Source: Carposina sasakii (lineage: Eukaryota; Arthropoda; Insecta; Lepidoptera; Carposinidae). From it: 64,000 bases of DNA. The stretch is from NCBI GenBank assembly GCA_014607495.2, contig CP053148.1, forward strand, positions 18,476,001 to 18,540,000, in the 5' to 3' direction. Shown here one piece after another: positions 11,954 to 21,690 of this stretch. Each line of letters opens with the position of its first letter. Positions within the stretch are counted from its first letter, which is position 1. The translations under genes were made by a program, and so were the position numbers. The notes under the pieces are model-generated. The model was not told the origin of the DNA, searched no databases, and saw only the letters and a list, made by a program, of their open reading frames with translations.

Positions 11954-12154
11954 GTATATTAAATGTTTATGACAGATCCATTATTGGATAATTAATTTTA
12001 AAGCATTCGAGTATTGAGATACCAACTTTCAAATTGTGGTCATGATATAAGATTTATCTAAAGGTTACTACCAAAGATCTTCCATCGCGTGTAGGATCAT
12101 AAAAGAGATCCTAACAGCCACGTTTAACCTAACATAACGGAGTCAGGTGTAAAT

Positions 12155-12260
12155 GACAAGTTACTAGCATATCGCCTAAGAAATCCTGAGTTCCGTCATC
12201 TCTTACGGCATGCACGGAAGGAGATGCAACTGATTTGTATTCTAGCAAAGTCTCGCATCT
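12155..12260 (+). repeat. Interspersed repeat with ACGGCATGCACGGAAGGAG
   Basis: Shares AAGTTACTAGC...TCTTACGGCATGCACGGAAG and GAGATGCA with 29227-29330 and, more weakly, with 55815-55893. Three copies in 64 kb indicate a mobile or formerly mobile sequence. I cannot place the family. Confidence 0.5.
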
Positions 12261-12327
12261 GTGCAGAATCTAAATACAAAATGCGAGTTGTACTTGCTAA
12301 AAGTATGATACTAAGTCGAAAAATACA

Positions 12328-12601
12328 TATACAGGATGTAACAAAAAGGGTATGTTAAGCGAAAAGCTATGTAAATAGCCCACTGTAGAGAACCTGTCCA
12401 CAAAATTTGAGACCCGAAATCACATTTTTATTTTTCCCGATAGTATGGTGAATTTTTAAATACCTCAGGAATTTTCATACAATCTTGGAAAATAAAAATG
12501 TGATCGCGAGTCTCAAATTTTGTAGATACTCGTAGGTTCTCTATAGTGGGCTATTTACATAGCTTTTCGCTTAACATACCCTTTTTGTTACACCCTGTAT
12601 A
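12328..12601. mobile_element. MITE of the TATACAGGGTGTAAC family, best copy
   Basis: About 270 bp with terminal inverted repeats of roughly 90 bases. The ends are TATACAGGATGTAAC...AAAGGGTATGTTAAGCG and CGCTTAACATACCC...GTTACACCCTGTATA. There is no coding capacity. Relatives lie at 34258-34448, 55586-55793, about 32247-32400 and about 3488-3705. The TA-rich ends suggest TA or TATA target preference. It sits inside the intron between the two Shaker tail exons. Confidence 0.8.
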
Positions 12602-12954
12602 AGTACCTACCAATTCCAAAAAGCCCAAGACATTAATGGAATTATTGTCACTTCTACCAATCAGTTCAAGGCAGCCCTAAAACAATTACCCGTTCAAAAG
12701 GAAATAAATTCGATTTAGTAGAACTTTCACGCCGCCAGCGCAGCACGCTCAGTCCGCTCGCTCGGCTCGTGCATTATTTTAACAGTTCCAACCTAACCTA
12801 ATTGATTAAATCGGAGAAATGCTGGAAGCCAATTTTATTTCTATCTGATTTAACCCATTTCTAGAAATAGCTAGGTTATTATAATAGCTGATTGTATTAT
12901 CATGCTTTACTTACATAAATACGAGTACCTACTCTTTACATGTTTGTAGTAGTG

Positions 12955-13306
12955 TAGGGTTGCCCACCGTGCTGTTTTCCCAGGACATGTCCTGCTTTTT
13001 GGGGTGTCCTGGGCTGTCCTGGATAGTTCTTAAGCATCATCCCGAGTTTTAGAGTCCTGACACATTTGCTGTCGGCAGATTTTCTAAGGGTGCCGACACC
13101 GGGTCTACGCCTAGTGCCATGACGTAAATAAGCATCAGCGGCACCTTTCTTTAGCCTAAAACGTAGACGCAAATACGTCGTTACTGGCACTCTTTCCAAT
13201 CGTATTGTCACTGGACTCGCACATGTATAGTCCTGGCTTTAAATCGAAATGTCCTGGTATTTCTTCTTCAAATCCTGGTTTTCAAAGTTTTGATATGGCA
13301 ACCCTA
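12955..13306. mobile_element. hAT-like MITE with TAGGGTTGCC ends
   Basis: Ends are TAGGGTTGCC (12955-12964) and GGCAACCCTA (13297-13306). The flanks are tagtagtg and gcgtagtg, which match at six of eight positions, consistent with a diverged 8-bp hAT target duplication. The inside repeats the word GTCCTG (ACATGTCCTG, GTGTCCTGGG, CTGTCCTGG, AATGTCCTGG). It also contains a segment (13060-13170) related to the repeat at 63880-64000. Confidence 0.6.
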
Positions 13307-15416
13307 GCGTAGTGTAACTCCGAAGAAGTTCATGTAGGTACGCCTTATATTTATTCGAATATAAAATGAATCGTTGATGATAAATAAAAGTAGGTGTACC
13401 TACTTAATAATTGAATATTAACATCAAGTCCATTTATTTAAAATACTCGTACGACTTCTACAGAAAAAAAACAGCTTATACATGTAAACCGCAGTAAACC
13501 TTCAAAATCAACTTCAAATTCGCAGATTGAAATAGGCATTTTAATTAAGTATTCAGCACCACACAAGAGGTCTCGCTGAAAAATACGCCAGCAATATAAC
13601 TTTCAGATTGCCAAGTTCGTGGTCAGTGTCGCCTACCTCGCGGTATTTCGGGTGCACTAGATTTAGACGACTATTTCTCTTTTTCGGCCTTTTTACAGAG
13701 CAAGGTCAAAGTATCAATGCCAACCGTTTCGGGCCTGCCTGCACTTTATCCGATCTATATACAAATATTCGAATGAAGTAAGTATGTTAGTATTTTGAAG
13801 TGGAAAAGCTTGCAGCTTGATCTAACTGCGGAGTAAAAGTAATTGTCACGATTGGATCGGTGAGAGCTTTTCGAGTTTTACGTTTATCTCACTGTATTGC
13901 CAAGTTCAGAATAATCTCGCGACGAAATCTATGGCTTCCTAGAAAAGCGGTGACGAAATAAAGCGGCCGTGAGTACGCTAAACCACACCCTCTTTACGGT
14001 GCTCACATGTGAAAAATACTTCAATGCTGCCATTATAACGTCACCTTATCCTAGATAACCACGGACTTGTCATAATTATCGTAAAGGTGTAATAAAACTG
14101 ATTTCGATCGACCTTTCCCGAGAAAGTGATGCAGATAGCAGATAATATGATTCAATAATAGTTTAATGGATCCATAACCAATTTGCATCGACGTGATTAT
14201 CCAAAGCCGAGCGCTCGCGTTGATTATATCACGTGTTTGAAGGGCATAAGGGTAAAAGACAGTTTACACCAGTGTACCTACAATAAACAGGATGTGGGTG
14301 ACAGCCAGGCAAATACTGAAATGCTGAACAAGTACCATTGTGTTGAGTTAAACGACAGTGTTCTTACTAGCAAAAAATGTATAGATATTTTTGATTTGAT
14401 TATCAGTAATCTTTGCTCTTAGCGCCAATTGTATCGCGCGATCCTGTGATTAATTAAATGGGATTATTGGCTATTGTGGGACATATTGCTGTTTTTTGGA
14501 TCACTTGTGACTCTCCATTAGGGTTGATCAGTTATTTGAACTTTTTCGAGGGCAACTTTTTTTTTTTAAATCATCTTTTGGTTAAAATTTTATTTTCAAG
14601 TCGTTATCTAATGCTTAACCTAAATTATCAGTTGTACTTTGTTTTCTTTGACATAATAGTTAATCCTGTGGAGTGGTTCTTAAGGGATTATATTCTCTAA
14701 GTTTAAAACTTATTGAGATAAATCTGTACGAAATGACTAGCAACATTATATGTACTGCATAACAAATATGTAGCAGCAGTTAGTCACGGCAACCATCTAC
14801 AAGTAGGTTTTTAAAATCCTAAGTACCTCTCAGCTTCAGAGCACAATCCGTAAAAACACAACGACGACATATTAAGTCGTAGTACTGCTATAACCGAGAA
14901 ACTACCAGCTACTAACTGCACCGTTAAAATTTTACGTTTACGGCGTAAATTAAATTTTCATTATTACCATTCATCGGAGTTATATATAGGTATATGTCAT
15001 TAGAATCAAGATGCATGTGTGTTAATAATTTTACTAATAGACAGTGCATCTTTTCTATAGACAGTGATGTAAGAATAGTTTTCCACTGGATCTTAGCGGA
15101 CCATATTTCGATCAAGGGAGCGTCAGTTACAGTATTCGAATATTAGGGTTTCTCCATTTATGCCTGGCCCCACATCGCCTCCTGCTATTCACTGTATTAG
15201 GATTGGACCACAACTGTCGGTTTGCGAATGCTATCGCCTCAAGGATTTCATCACGTGCTTGCGTTCCCCATTTGCTTCGGCTAGTGTCTGTTCTGGATAG
15301 AAAAAATAGGACAACGTCGAAAAGCGACAGCATAATGTCAGGTGTGGTCCGAACATTATACTAACCTCATGCTGACCCCCTAAACAGCAGAAAGCTAATC
15401 AGCTCCATCCTTGCAG

Positions 15417-15611
15417 ATCCAGCAGCGCGCCCTCCTCCGGCAACAGGCCACCGTTCAGCGCCTCCTGGCCCGCCAGGCCGAGTTGCAAGCGCAGGCGCAG
15501 GCGAACGACCTGCTGCGCTACGAGCAAGCCGTGCGCCGGCGCGCCGCGTGTAACGTGCGCGTCAACAACCTTCACGCAGCGGTCCCGGATGCGTATGAGA
15601 CGGATGTCTGA
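15417..15611 (+). CDS. Sh: Shaker potassium channel, last exon with PDZ-binding motif
   Basis: This exon starts in phase 0 after TTGCAG (15411-15416) and reads IQQRALLRQQATVQRLLARQ, a glutamine-, alanine- and arginine-rich helical stretch. It ends in ...AVPDAYETDV and then TGA at 15609-15611. The terminal ETDV is the class I PDZ ligand found at the end of Drosophila Shaker, where it binds Discs large to cluster channels at synapses. That exact ending, with the matching phase, fixes this as the true end of the long isoform. AATAAA follows at 15710. The GC-rich, repetitive coding is typical of the poorly conserved Shaker tail. Confidence 0.92.
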   Translation: MQQRALLRQQATVQRLLARQAELQAQAQANDLLRYEQAVRRRAACNVRVNNLHAAVPDAYETDV

Positions 15612-15709
15612 CCATCAGGTCGGTTCTACTCCTTTTGATCTACTCCTCGGATGTTTTATGTAGGTTTGAAGGTGTTGTGATAGTGGAGTGTGAAAAAGGA
15701 AAACTTAAA

Positions 15710-15715
15710 AATAAA
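15710..15715 (+). terminator. Polyadenylation signal for the long Shaker form
   Basis: First AATAAA after the Shaker stop codon, about 100 bases downstream. Its use is inferred. Confidence 0.5.
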
Positions 15716-16749
15716 TAGAATATGACAACTAAGCCAAAGGGTTTCTGGAAGACATCTCCATTAGAGATCCACATGTCATTGTACATAGAATTCTTATTTC
15801 TATATAAACTATTGGTGTAAGAGTACATACAATAAGGAATTCTCACACTATTTACAGGGATGACTGGTCATATTTTAAATATGGAAAGAATACATATTTA
15901 ATTATTTTGATGTACATATAATAGATATTATACACGTAGTACAAACTTATGGGTTGTCTGATCAACAGTGGCGTGTTCTATATAGATGGTAATAAAGAGT
16001 AAAGAGGGATAGAATGCAAGTATGAATAAGTGTGTATGAAGCTCTTTATTCACCTCAATTCGGTTTTATAGTATAGTATCTCTTTTTATAGTTTTATTGA
16101 GTAGTTTTATTGACAGTTGTTTATTTATTATGTGTGTGACTGAATTGAATTATTTAGCACAACGTAGTTATTTCAACATAAACCTAATTGAATTACTTTT
16201 CAGAGCAGCAGGACCACCTATATATATATTGTATGCAGATAATCTTTTTAGTCCAATCCACTACATCATTTTGCATAAAATTATACTTTATTGGTCCTTG
16301 GCACGCTATATAGTCTTGGTAAACTATATAGTCATTTCATATTTTATTATATTTACAATTCTGTATTATCACAAACTTTAACATCTCATTAATTCCCATT
16401 ATAAGTCTCCCATAGGTCGTTTATCTAAACTGGATTGGCTTTACTAATTGCGTAATTTCGTAAGAACCTAATCCAATTTTTTACACTAACTACTAAGTAA
16501 TAAAAATTATAACAAGTGTAAAGAAGTAGGTAGGTGTAGTAGTAATAACTGAAAATGTATGCAAAATCAGGATTTGCCAGCTACATAAATGATATTACGA
16601 AGGAGACTCCTTTGTTATGAGGAATTTGTATACTTAACCACAAAATTTGTATTCTCCTGATTATGCAAAGTTAGCCAGTTACTTATATTAAAAAAATATG
16701 ATATCCCCTTTACTAATAAACTGAGTATGTTCCTAAGTTCACATCTTTA

Positions 16750-16969
16750 GGGCTATATTTTACCGGGCTACCAGTCACCGCTGGTCCAAAATGTACGCAG
16801 CTCTATAGACAGCTACTCATCTGGTGCCCGTTTGGTCGTACGACCAATTTGGCAGCCCGACCAGCTCAGACACTAATTGGTATAGCGTGTGTCTATGGTG
16901 TCTAGTTTATTGGATACCGAGTCGACGATTCGAGTCGCGGCGCTCTGTTCGCCCGGTGTAATATAGCCC
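16750..16969. mobile_element. Tourist-like MITE with TTA target duplication
   Basis: Starts GGGCTATATTTTACCGGGC and ends GCCCGGTGTAATATAGCCC, flanked on both sides by TTA (16747-16749 and 16970-16972). A TTA duplication with GG..CC ends is typical of PIF/Harbinger-derived MITEs. 220 bp, non-coding. Confidence 0.75.
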
Positions 16970-17639
16970 TTATACGGGAATCTTGTTATTTATCAAACTA
17001 ACTAGCTACTGGTTTATTTGTAAGGGATTTTAGATGTCATCTCCGTGATATCGTTTGATAATCGTGACTGTTTCATGCGTCCGCCGTAGGAAGCCGACCC
17101 AGGTGATACACGCAACTGTTTTATGTTTAGTGTGTCCGATGTTGTGACCCTTTTTATTTACAGTGTAACCTTCCTTACGCATGGGGTGTGCCATTTTAAT
17201 TTTTAATGTTAGGTACCCTTTCTGTAAAAAGTTTATTTCCAGTTATTCTTCCCACTTTAAGTAAACTCAGCTGATCAGAGGGCAGTGCTAGTTGGTCAGA
17301 AAAATTGTCAAAGTAACACTATTTTAGGGGAACGATAAAAGATAGCAACGGCCTTTTTTCGAATAGTTTTGCAAAACACCTTAACAACGTTAAAATTATG
17401 TTTCATAATAGTTCGCAAAAATAAGGTTTCTTAACACAAATTTTAGTTGAAAAAGTAATTCAAAGAGCGTACTAAAATAAACGCACGTTGTAAAACACGT
17501 GACATCGAAGAATAACCTTAAGAAAATCAACACGTGGAACTCCCAGAGCACAAACTAACTTTAGCTCGACGTAATATTTTTGCATCGGCGACAACGCCAA
17601 ATAGCCCAGCCTTTTCAGCGTTGTGTGCTCGGCTTTCAG

Positions 17640-17900
17640 GCCACGCGTTTGACATGCAAAGTTTATGTTTTGAATGGCGGCTAGCGAGCCATTCACGGCA
17701 TACATGAGGCCTTGCGCATCGCTGCAGCTCGATCTAGGGGCTGACTGCTGAATGGATGCGGCGGTCGATAGGTGGCTGCGGCAGCGCGCACCGCCCCGTG
17801 ACGTCACGCGTCCCCGCGGCCCCTAGCCACGTGCTTGCGGTGGCCCGACGCGCCCCCGTGCCACAATGCCCCCAAAATTCGAGAAATCCGGCAACCCCGA
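17640..17900. promoter_or_regulatory. CpG-rich patch with a palindromic CRE-like site
   Basis: A GC- and CpG-rich island in AT-rich surroundings. It contains CCGTGACGTCACGCG near 17798, a perfect TGACGTCA CREB/ATF-type site. A small ORF begins with ATG at 17865 (MPPKFEKSGNPDACPTYGSL...). It could be the promoter or first exon of an unannotated transcript. Nothing proves expression. Confidence 0.35.
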
Positions 17901-18900
17901 CGCCTGCCCTACTTACGGTTCACTAAGCATTATTAGCTCGCGAAATCGCAATGGGGAAATACGGAAAATAAAATTATCCTGAATGTTTCCGGCGAATCCG
18001 ATGTCATGCCGTTCCCAACCTTCGTGTAACTCATCAAGTATTTATCAAGGCTGTAGTAGCGTCGACACGACGCAAATTATATTAGCGATAATCGTGTAAT
18101 GGTGGATACTAGTGCAATGCGGCACGTATCACTGCAGTCTGTCCGCTCAGCAGACGCTCACTGCGATAGAACCATTAATCGCGGAAGGTAATTACTGTGA
18201 TTACGATAAAACTCATACGAAGCCCGGGGAATCAAAATAAACGCGACTAACTTAACTATAACTTCGAATTTCATATAACCATTCGTTATTATTAGTTAGA
18301 TTAGATAGTATGATTGAGCCACTCGAGTGATGGTAGCGCACGTGTGTTACAGCATCAAACGCACGACTAAACTATACATTATAGGTCCACTTGCACCAAA
18401 TGTGTAACTGTAGATTCAATTTAAGGCGTGATTTAGCTCTATCAACTAGAATAAGACGTTCTGTTCTGCCATTTAAAGATTTTTGACTGGGTGTGATCAT
18501 TTCAACGATTTCAACACATTGAAATAATGACAATTCGGACACTGTGTCCGAATATTTTGTATCCGAGTTGTCACTTACTCCTCTATACTTGTCCAATATT
18601 TTTTCTGATAGCCAGAGGGCCCACCCTCACTCATCAAAACGTACCTATATAATTAACAAAATAAAAAAAATTATAAAGTTATTAAAATAACTTCCCACAC
18701 AAGTTCGGCAAAATACCGCATAAATAAGGCCCGCTTTCAGAATAAGCTGCTTGCTAAAAACAGCCTATCTCCTACCTCGTACATAATGTAGTCGACGCTG
18801 CCTCAGGCCCCACCATGAAAGCAAGGCAAACAGGAGGTGGCTTAAAAACATTTATTTGTAAAAAAAGTTTCTTGTTGAAACCTACTACACTGAAATAGAG

Positions 18901-19040
18901 TTTTCGTTAACGTAACAGCAATATTTAGCATTACCACGCGATAATTGTATTCTGTTAATATTTTAAAGTGAAAGTTTTCTGCCATTCCTTGCCTTGAAAC
19001 TTGTGCAAGGTGATAACACAGGTTACTTTCACACACTGTA
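18901..19040. repeat. Partial copy of the internal part of the 20035-20837 element
   Basis: ATTTAGCATTACCACGCGAT...TTAATATTTTAAAGTGAAAG, then CATTCCTTGCCTTGAAACTTG and ACACAGGTTACTTTCACACA. The same words recur in the same order at 20482-20615 with different indels between them. Confidence 0.6.
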
Positions 19041-20034
19041 AATATTCGTTATTAATATGGTTAATTAACCATATAATATAATAAAATAATTCGTATTAAT
19101 ACGATTTGTCTAATCTATTATTTGATTTTGACATGGAGAACTAACTTTACAGTTCGCCTAGATTAGTCGTTAGGGTATTAAAACTATTCGTTTTTCTTTA
19201 GTGGTCATAAAACCCAGAAACGACAATTTTATGATAACCTAACCACAATCGACAAATTGCGGCAAGATCGACAATGTGCGGACAAACGCGACAGGATAGA
19301 CTTGCTCTTCACCTATTAAATATAGATACCGCATATCCTCGTGGTACTTACTTAATGGGCCCGAGCGTGCCGTGAGCATCACATGTCAACTGTAGCTCCG
19401 AACTGCTCCGTATTTCTGCTTTCGGGAGTATCTCGTTTGACATACTTGTATTTACGCGCGCTTTGCATAATGATTAGGTACGCTGTTTACAGCTACCGGA
19501 AAACAACATGTCTTGTATACTAGTTAGTTGCATTAACTTACGTGTTTAGCGATATAATAGAAATACATACGTACACAAAACTATGTACCTAATAGCTTGA
19601 TTACTTTTAGAGTCTACCATTAGGTACACATTTGTATGCTTTACACTACGTAGGGGTGGCATAAACATGTACTTTGTCAGTAAAAGTGAGGTTGATGCGT
19701 TTGAATGGGGAGCTTACATAGATTGTAATAACACTTAGGTATGTCAAAGGTCTTATTCATAATACCTATGTTCTTTACATTGAAATTTGCAGTTTCGAAA
19801 TCACTCCTAATATATATAAATAATAAATATATGTATATCATAAAGCCCTCCATGAAAGAAAATACTAGAGCCAATTATACATTTGTCGATTAGGACACAT
19901 AACAACTTGTTAGAATGACATAAGCACCATACTTTACTTTTTATGAGGCAACACAACTCTGCACTACAATTACATTCGTAAACTTTTGCGATCACTTGTT
20001 ACTCTTTGTTGAATGTTCCCATCATATGCGTAAT

Positions 20035-20837
20035 CAAAGAATATACTTACTCTCTAACGAGAGTGCGTAATGGTGCGGAAATACCACACGACGCTACAAA
20101 ATGATACATAAGTAGTGTACCTATATATTGTGATTTGTCTTTGTCGGTGTAAGTAGTTCTTAAGTTATTTTATTTTCTATCAATGCTATTCCTTTTTATT
20201 GTACGGCTTTAAGCTTTTCTCCAGTAATTGGGTTAACTGGTAGAAAATGCTATATTGCATTAAGTTCGCCCATGTACCAACATTTTTTGTGTGTACAATA
20301 AAGTATTTAATAATTTATTACGTAACAAAATATAACTTAACAAATTGTACAGGCTCCATATCCTGCAGCTGTGAACTAACGTGTCAACAAAAGTAGCTGA
20401 TTGTGAACTGTTGCTAAAACTTTAATTATTATCGCTGATCGCTTATAAAAGTCGTGTAATGTAACAGCAATCGCAAAGGAATTTAGCATTACCACGCGAT
20501 AATGTATCCTACTGTTAATATTTTAAAGTGAAAGTTTGAGAAAATCTATGCCTATTCCTTGCCTTGAAACTTGTAGCTTAAACATAAGATTAACACACAG
20601 GTTACTTTCACACAGGGCGGCCGCTAATCGTACAATATTCACTATCGCATTGCCTTACAAGATAAGTAATAAGGATGCGGATTCGGTCAATGGCCCCCAT
20701 TCCTACACGGCCTCGCTGCTGTCACTTCAAAACTATATTGTCCGTTTCATAGAATAGTTCCTATGCCTGATTTTGAACTAATATTTTTTGACGAGTGACG
20801 CTTTAACAGTCTCGTTAGAGTGTAAGTATATTCTTTG
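20035..20837. mobile_element. DNA transposon relic with 28-bp terminal inverted repeats
   Basis: The left end, CAAAGAATATACTTACTCTC (20035 on), and the right end at 20810-20837 are inverted copies over 28 bases with one mismatch. The 803 bp between them encode nothing recognisable. Part of the inside is repeated at 18901-19040, and a solo copy of the terminal repeat occurs at 10263-10284. I see no clear target duplication, so the superfamily is open. Confidence 0.65.
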
Positions 20838-20845
20838 CTTTAACA

Positions 20846-21066
20846 AGATCGGAGTGGCGTGAGGCAATCAAGACAGGCACTGATAAGTTTGAAGAAGCCC
20901 GTCTCAAGGAACTCGACGCCAAGCGACACGCCCGAAAAACTTGTCCCAAAATTATCTACAACTACACGTACAATGAAACGGGCAGTTACAGTGCAACTTA
21001 TGCAGCCGCACGTTTAAGAGCAAGTTCAATTTCGCGAGTCATATCCGTGCACACGCCAGAAACTGA
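20846..21066 (+). pseudogene. LINE C-terminal fragment with zinc finger
   Basis: Translation gives RSEWREAIKTGTDKFEEARL followed by KELDAKRHARKTCPKIIYNY. After a frameshift it gives CSRTFKSKFNFASHIRAHAR and a stop at 21064-21066. The W-R-x-A-I-x-x-G...F-E..R...L..KR.ARK block and a terminal C..F...F..H.RAH finger are the usual end of the reverse-transcriptase protein of a widespread insect non-LTR retrotransposon. The upstream domains are absent. The fragment abuts the terminal repeat of the 20035-20837 element. The frameshift and truncation make it a pseudogene. Confidence 0.6.
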
Positions 21067-21569
21067 CAAGGTGTCGCCGTCGACGGATACGTCGTGGAGG
21101 ACATAATCGACTAGCGCCATCATCCATCAGAAGTATACGGTGAAACGCACTCTAGCTAGTTCAAAACACCCTCGGCCGGATCCCCTAAATCTCGGATAAA
21201 TAGTTATCTTTGTTCCTTATGACGAAGGTAGTTCATGCTAGTCAACCTTAAATATTTCACCATTTCGGTATTCCGTAAAGAACTTAGTTTGCTGGAATTT
21301 CAAGAGCTATCTGTTTGGAAAGTGGCCAACACGTTAGTTTATTTGCGAGGCTAACAAGTCTTACTAGATAAAAGTGATAAAAATACTTAATCTTTGTATT
21401 TCATCATGAATATTTTATTTTATAAAAGTCTTCAGGTTTACAAACTAGTATCGTTCGTGTATACATGGTAGGAACAAAAGTTAATATCGAGAGAACATTT
21501 CGATAAGGCATTAATATACAGGCATTACCCAGTTACCCACGACACCCTCCTTCCTGATGACGATTATCT

Positions 21570-21690
21570 TCTTCTTCAGCCTATTGCAGACCACTGCTGG
21601 TCGTAGGCCTCCCCCAGGGCACGCCACAAGGCTACTGCCACAGGGGGGTTTTGCCCATAGTCACCACGCTGGGCATCGTACGATTATAAT
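21570..21690 (+). repeat. Lepidopteran LINE/SINE 3' segment
   Basis: CTTCTTCAGCCTATTGCAGA, then CCACTGCTGGTCGTAGGCCT, CCCCCAGGGCACGCCACAAG and TGCCCATAGTCACCACGCTG. Same family as 44085-44205 and 56775-57035. Confidence 0.65.

Larger units (their letters stand above)
11954..15416. other. Last Shaker intron
   Basis: Holds the interspersed repeat at 12155, the MITE at 12328 and the hAT-like MITE at 12955. From 13320 to 15416 I see no exon. The open frames at 14183-14422 and 14458-14700 show no recognisable similarity and have AT-rich, non-coding composition. Confidence 0.55.
15716..20034. other. Intergenic region downstream of Shaker
   Basis: Contains the Tourist-like MITE at 16750-16969, a CpG-rich patch at 17640-17900 and a repeat at 18901-19040. 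I recognise no gene. The minus-strand open frame at 17472-17807 overlaps the CpG-rich patch and has no known similarity. Confidence 0.5.

Noticed and set aside
17472..17807. Minus-strand 111-codon open frame over the CpG-rich patch
   Set aside because: No recognisable similarity, and the open frame is explained by GC-rich composition over part of its length; kept only as a note in the intergenic entry.
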